A DNA stretch of 16,406 nt from an uncultured Prevotella sp. Its GTDB lineage: Bacteria > Bacteroidota > Bacteroidia > Bacteroidales > Bacteroidaceae. Positions 13,776-16,406 of the stretch are shown here, piece by piece (position 1 is the stretch's first letter; every line of letters begins with the position of its first letter). Where the stretch lies: contig CAJOHP010000022.1 in assembly GCA_905234355.1 (NCBI GenBank), positions 1-16,406 of the forward strand, written 5' to 3'. Both the position numbers and the translations under genes were made by a program. The notes under the pieces were generated by a model that ran no database searches, was not told where the DNA came from, and worked only from the letters and a program-made list of their open reading frames with translations.

Positions 13776-16406
13776 ATGATTCACGTCTGTCGTGTATTCA
13801 CCCCATCTCCCCTGCGGGCGGCAGCCATGGTGCTGCTGCTCGCAGCGTGCTTTCTGCCGTCGGTCGGGCAGAAGCGGCAGCTCAGCCAGCTGCAGGACGC
13901 GGCCGAGAAGGCCGTGAAGCACAGCCAGTGGGCGCTGGCCGACAGCCTCTACGACGCCTACCACGCCGCCTTCGCCCAGAGCGGGCAGGCGAAGAACTTC
14001 CGCTACACCGAGCTGCTCGGGCAGATGGTGCAGGTGAAGGTGAGGCTCTCGCAGACCGACCAGGCCATCCGGCTGCAGCAGGAGCTCGTCGAGGTGCGCC
14101 GCACTGCCCCCGACTGCATCGACGCCCAGGCGGCCAGCGCCATCTGCGACTTGGCCGGGCTCTATGCCCGCAAGACCGACTACGAGCAGGCCATCGCCAC
14201 CGGACAGCAGGGGCTCAGCATGCTCGCGCAGGCCTTCGGCACGAAGCACAACTACTACGCGATAGCACTCTCCAACCTCGCCGCCTACCACTACGCCCGC
14301 GGCCACGTGGGCGACGCCGAGCAGGCCGTGGCCATGGGCGAGCAGGCCCTGCAACATATAAAGAAAGGAACGCGCGAGTATGCCACGCTGCTCGACGCCC
14401 TCGTGGTCTACTACTCCCAGACGGGCCGTCAGCAGCAGGCCGACCAGATGGCCGCCAAGGCCCTCAAGGAGGCCCGCAAGCGCCTCAAGGAAGACGGGCC
14501 GAGCTACGCCACGACACTCAACAACCAGTCCATCCGCCTGGCCCGCGCCGGCAACTACGCCGAGGCCACACGCTACGCCGAGCAGGCACGCCGCATCTTC
14601 GAAGAGAGCGGCAGCACTGCCACCATGGCCTACGCCCGCACCCTGACCAACCTCGCCACCTTCTGCTCCCACCGCCAGCAGTACGGCCAGGCCATACGCC
14701 TGATAGAGCAGGCCCTGCCCGTCATCGAGCGACACGTGGGCCGGCAGCACGCCGACTATGTGCGCATCACGAGCGAGCTCTCGGCCGCCTACCGCGCTCA
14801 GGGCGACCTCGACAAGGCCGACGCGCTCGCACAGCAGAGCGACCGCCTGGGGCGCACCATCGGACGGCAAGACAACTACAAGTATGGCAAGGCACTCTCC
14901 AAGCAGGCTGCCACCTTCGCCTCCAACGGCAACTACCGCCGCGCCATAGAGCAGGAGCGCAGCGCACTCGACATCTTCCGGATGCACGCCGACAGCACCA
15001 GCATGGCCACCTCGCTCGGGGCACTCGCCTTCTACTACTCCGCAGCAGGATTCCAGCTCGAGGCCTTCAGCGCCGCCGGCGAGGCTCTCGCCATCTTCGA
15101 GCAGCGACACCACTGCGACCAGTACTACGCACAGGCGCTCAACGCCACCTCCATACTCTACTACAACAACCGCAAGACCGCCCAGGCGGCCGACTACGCG
15201 CGGAGGGCCAAGGCCGTCTACGACCAGCTCGGCGACACCGCCAACGCCCTCTACGCCCGTATCATGGCCAACATGGCGCTCTTCACCTTCCTCGCCGACA
15301 GCACCGAGCAGGCCATCGTCACAGCACGCCATGCCCTGCGCCTGCACTGCCAGATACTGGGCGACGACCACCCCGACAACATCATACAGCTCTACAACCT
15401 CGCCGTCTTCCAGAGCAAGGCCGGACGACAGCACGAGGCCGAGGCCGACTATGCCAGGGCCATGGAGCTGCTCACCCGGCAGGTGCGCACCAACTTCCTC
15501 CACCTCACCAGCGACGAGCGCGAGAACTTCTGGCAGCAGCGCACAGACATCTGCAAGTTTGCCGCCATGCTGGCCTATCTCGACCCCGACAACCCGCAGG
15601 CGGCCACGCTGGCCTACAACGCACAGCTGCTCACCAAGGGCATCCTGCTCAACAGCGACATCGACTTCCGCAGCCTCCTGCGGCGCTCCGGCGACGAGCA
15701 GCTCCTGGCCAAATACGAGCGTCTCGACGCGCTGCAGCAACAGCTCGACGCCTACTACCGCCTGCCAGCACGCGAGCGCGGCGACGCCTTCCGCCTGGCC
15801 AGGGACTCCGTCTACCTGCTCGAGCGCGACCTCGTCAGCGGCTGCAAGGAGTATGGCAGCTTCACCGAGCGCCTCAGCATAGGCACCACACACATAGCAC
15901 AGGCACTGCAGCCACACGAGGCCGCCATAGAGTTTGCGTCCATACACCTCGAGGGCATCGGCACCACCTACATGGCCCTGCTCCTGCGCAAGGACCGCCC
16001 CGCACCGCTGCTCATACGCCTCTTCAGCGACCACGACCTCGCACAGCTCACCTACCACGGCCACTCCTTCTTCCAGGCCATGGCCACCGAGCGCGGCATC
16101 AGCAGCATCTACGACGACGCACGCTTCGGGCAGATGGTGTGGCAGCCGCTCCTGCCACATCTCCAGGGCATCACCCGCATCTACTTCTCACCCACCGACA
16201 TGCTCTACCAGACCGGCGTGGAGTATCTGCTCTGCGACGACCACACCCGCATAGCCGACCGCTACGAGCTCCACCGTCTGTCCTCGACGAAGGCGCTCGT
16301 CAGCGCCACGCCGCAGGGTGCGCTGCGCTCGGCCGCCGTCTTCGGCGGTCTGCACTACAACATGAGCCGACAGCAGCTCGCCGCCGACTCCCTCCGCGGC
16401 AGCACC
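13776..16406 (+). CDS. Secreted TPR-CHAT domain protein (3' end outside window)
   Basis: An open frame of 877 codons runs to the window edge without a stop. The N-terminus has a signal sequence: 'AMVLLLAACFLPSVGQ' at 17-32. 'LAAC' would fit a lipobox, but cleavage after 'SVGQ' is equally possible. An alternative ATG lies at 13827 (residue 18). Residues 35-570 are helical tetratricopeptide-type repeats, for example 'YEQAIATGQQGL' near 135, 'QYGQAIRLIEQAL' near 303 and 'LYNLAVFQSKAGR' near 540. A linker with 'TSDERENFWQQR' follows, then the start of a CHAT caspase-like domain from about 700, with 'IYFSPTDMLYQTGVEYL' near 805 and 'HRLSSTKALV' near 833. The catalytic His and Cys would come later and are not in the window, so activity cannot be judged. 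It probably acts in the periplasm or at the outer membrane; the substrate is unknown. It shares an operon with the OmpA-family gene. Confidence 0.85.
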   Translation, partial: MIHVCRVFTPSPLRAAAMVLLLAACFLPSVGQKRQLSQLQDAAEKAVKHSQWALADSLYDAYHAAFAQSGQAKNFRYTELLGQMVQVKVRLSQTDQAIRLQQELVEVRRTAPDCIDAQAASAICDLAGLYARKTDYEQAIATGQQGLSMLAQAFGTKHNYYAIALSNLAAYHYARGHVGDAEQAVAMGEQALQHIKKGTREYATLLDALVVYYSQTGRQQQADQMAAKALKEARKRLKEDGPSYATTLNNQSIRLARAGNYAEATRYAEQARRIFEESGSTATMAYARTLTNLATFCSHRQQYGQAIRLIEQALPVIERHVGRQHADYVRITSELSAAYRAQGDLDKADALAQQSDRLGRTIGRQDNYKYGKALSKQAATFASNGNYRRAIEQERSALDIFRMHADSTSMATSLGALAFYYSAAGFQLEAFSAAGEALAIFEQRHHCDQYYAQALNATSILYYNNRKTAQAADYARRAKAVYDQLGDTANALYARIMANMALFTFLADSTEQAIVTARHALRLHCQILGDDHPDNIIQLYNLAVFQSKAGRQHEAEADYARAMELLTRQVRTNFLHLTSDERENFWQQRTDICKFAAMLAYLDPDNPQAATLAYNAQLLTKGILLNSDIDFRSLLRRSGDEQLLAKYERLDALQQQLDAYYRLPARERGDAFRLARDSVYLLERDLVSGCKEYGSFTERLSIGTTHIAQALQPHEAAIEFASIHLEGIGTTYMALLLRKDRPAPLLIRLFSDHDLAQLTYHGHSFFQAMATERGISSIYDDARFGQMVWQPLLPHLQGITRIYFSPTDMLYQTGVEYLLCDDHTRIADRYELHRLSSTKALVSATPQGALRSAAVFGGLHYNMSRQQLAADSLRGST

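Noticed and set aside
13149..16160. Very long open frame (1003 codons) on the minus strand, antisense to the OmpA and TPR-CHAT genes
   Set aside because: It is a by-product of the strong GC bias at third codon positions of the plus-strand genes. Its translation is Val/Gly/Leu/Ala-rich without any domain, and the plus-strand frames give clear OmpA, TPR and CHAT features.

Overview
The window looks like the chromosome of a member of the Bacteroidales, most likely Prevotellaceae-like with a rather GC-rich core genome. The support is the gene content and order (DUF4290 - murA - rimM - dxr - rseP), Bacteroidetes-type -7 promoter boxes of the form TAnnTTTG in front of several transcription units, the near absence of Shine-Dalgarno sequences, and protein motifs typical of the phylum. 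The exact genus cannot be fixed from the sequence alone.

Layout. (1) 1-2075 is clearly AT-richer and looks like accessory DNA. It carries one AlbA_2/HATPase putative regulator (254-1744, +), with a perfect 14-bp palindrome between its -7 box and its start, followed by a non-coding stretch with several adjacent hairpins (about 1795-1879). (2) tRNA-Leu(CAA) (2076-2157, -) has its own promoter and terminator; the AT-rich block lies on the 3' side of this tRNA, as expected for a tRNA-associated island. (3) 2235-7706 is a minus-strand operon: a predicted promoter and structured leader, a 29-codon small ORF, DUF4290 protein, murA, rimM, dxr, rseP, then a strong intrinsic terminator. It joins cell-wall precursor synthesis, 30S ribosome maturation, isoprenoid synthesis and intramembrane proteolysis. 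(4) tsaB (7745-8470, -) has its own -7 box. (5) 8611-12516 is a second minus-strand group: a large GNAT acetyltransferase, parE and a PrsW-type membrane protease, driven from a promoter at about 12565. (6) Divergently, an OmpA-family protein (12651-13757, +) is followed after 18 bp by a secreted TPR-CHAT protein (13776 to beyond the window end).

Most of the window is conserved housekeeping chromosome. The most interesting parts are the folded leader plus small ORF in front of the DUF4290-murA operon, the 9-nt in-frame tandem repeat directly at the parE start, the tandem hairpin repeat between rimM and dxr, the Asp-for-Cys MurA, the hairpin-rich region beside the tRNA, and the OmpA/TPR-CHAT pair. 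I did not find CRISPR arrays, transposases, integrases, phage genes or a clear new defence system.
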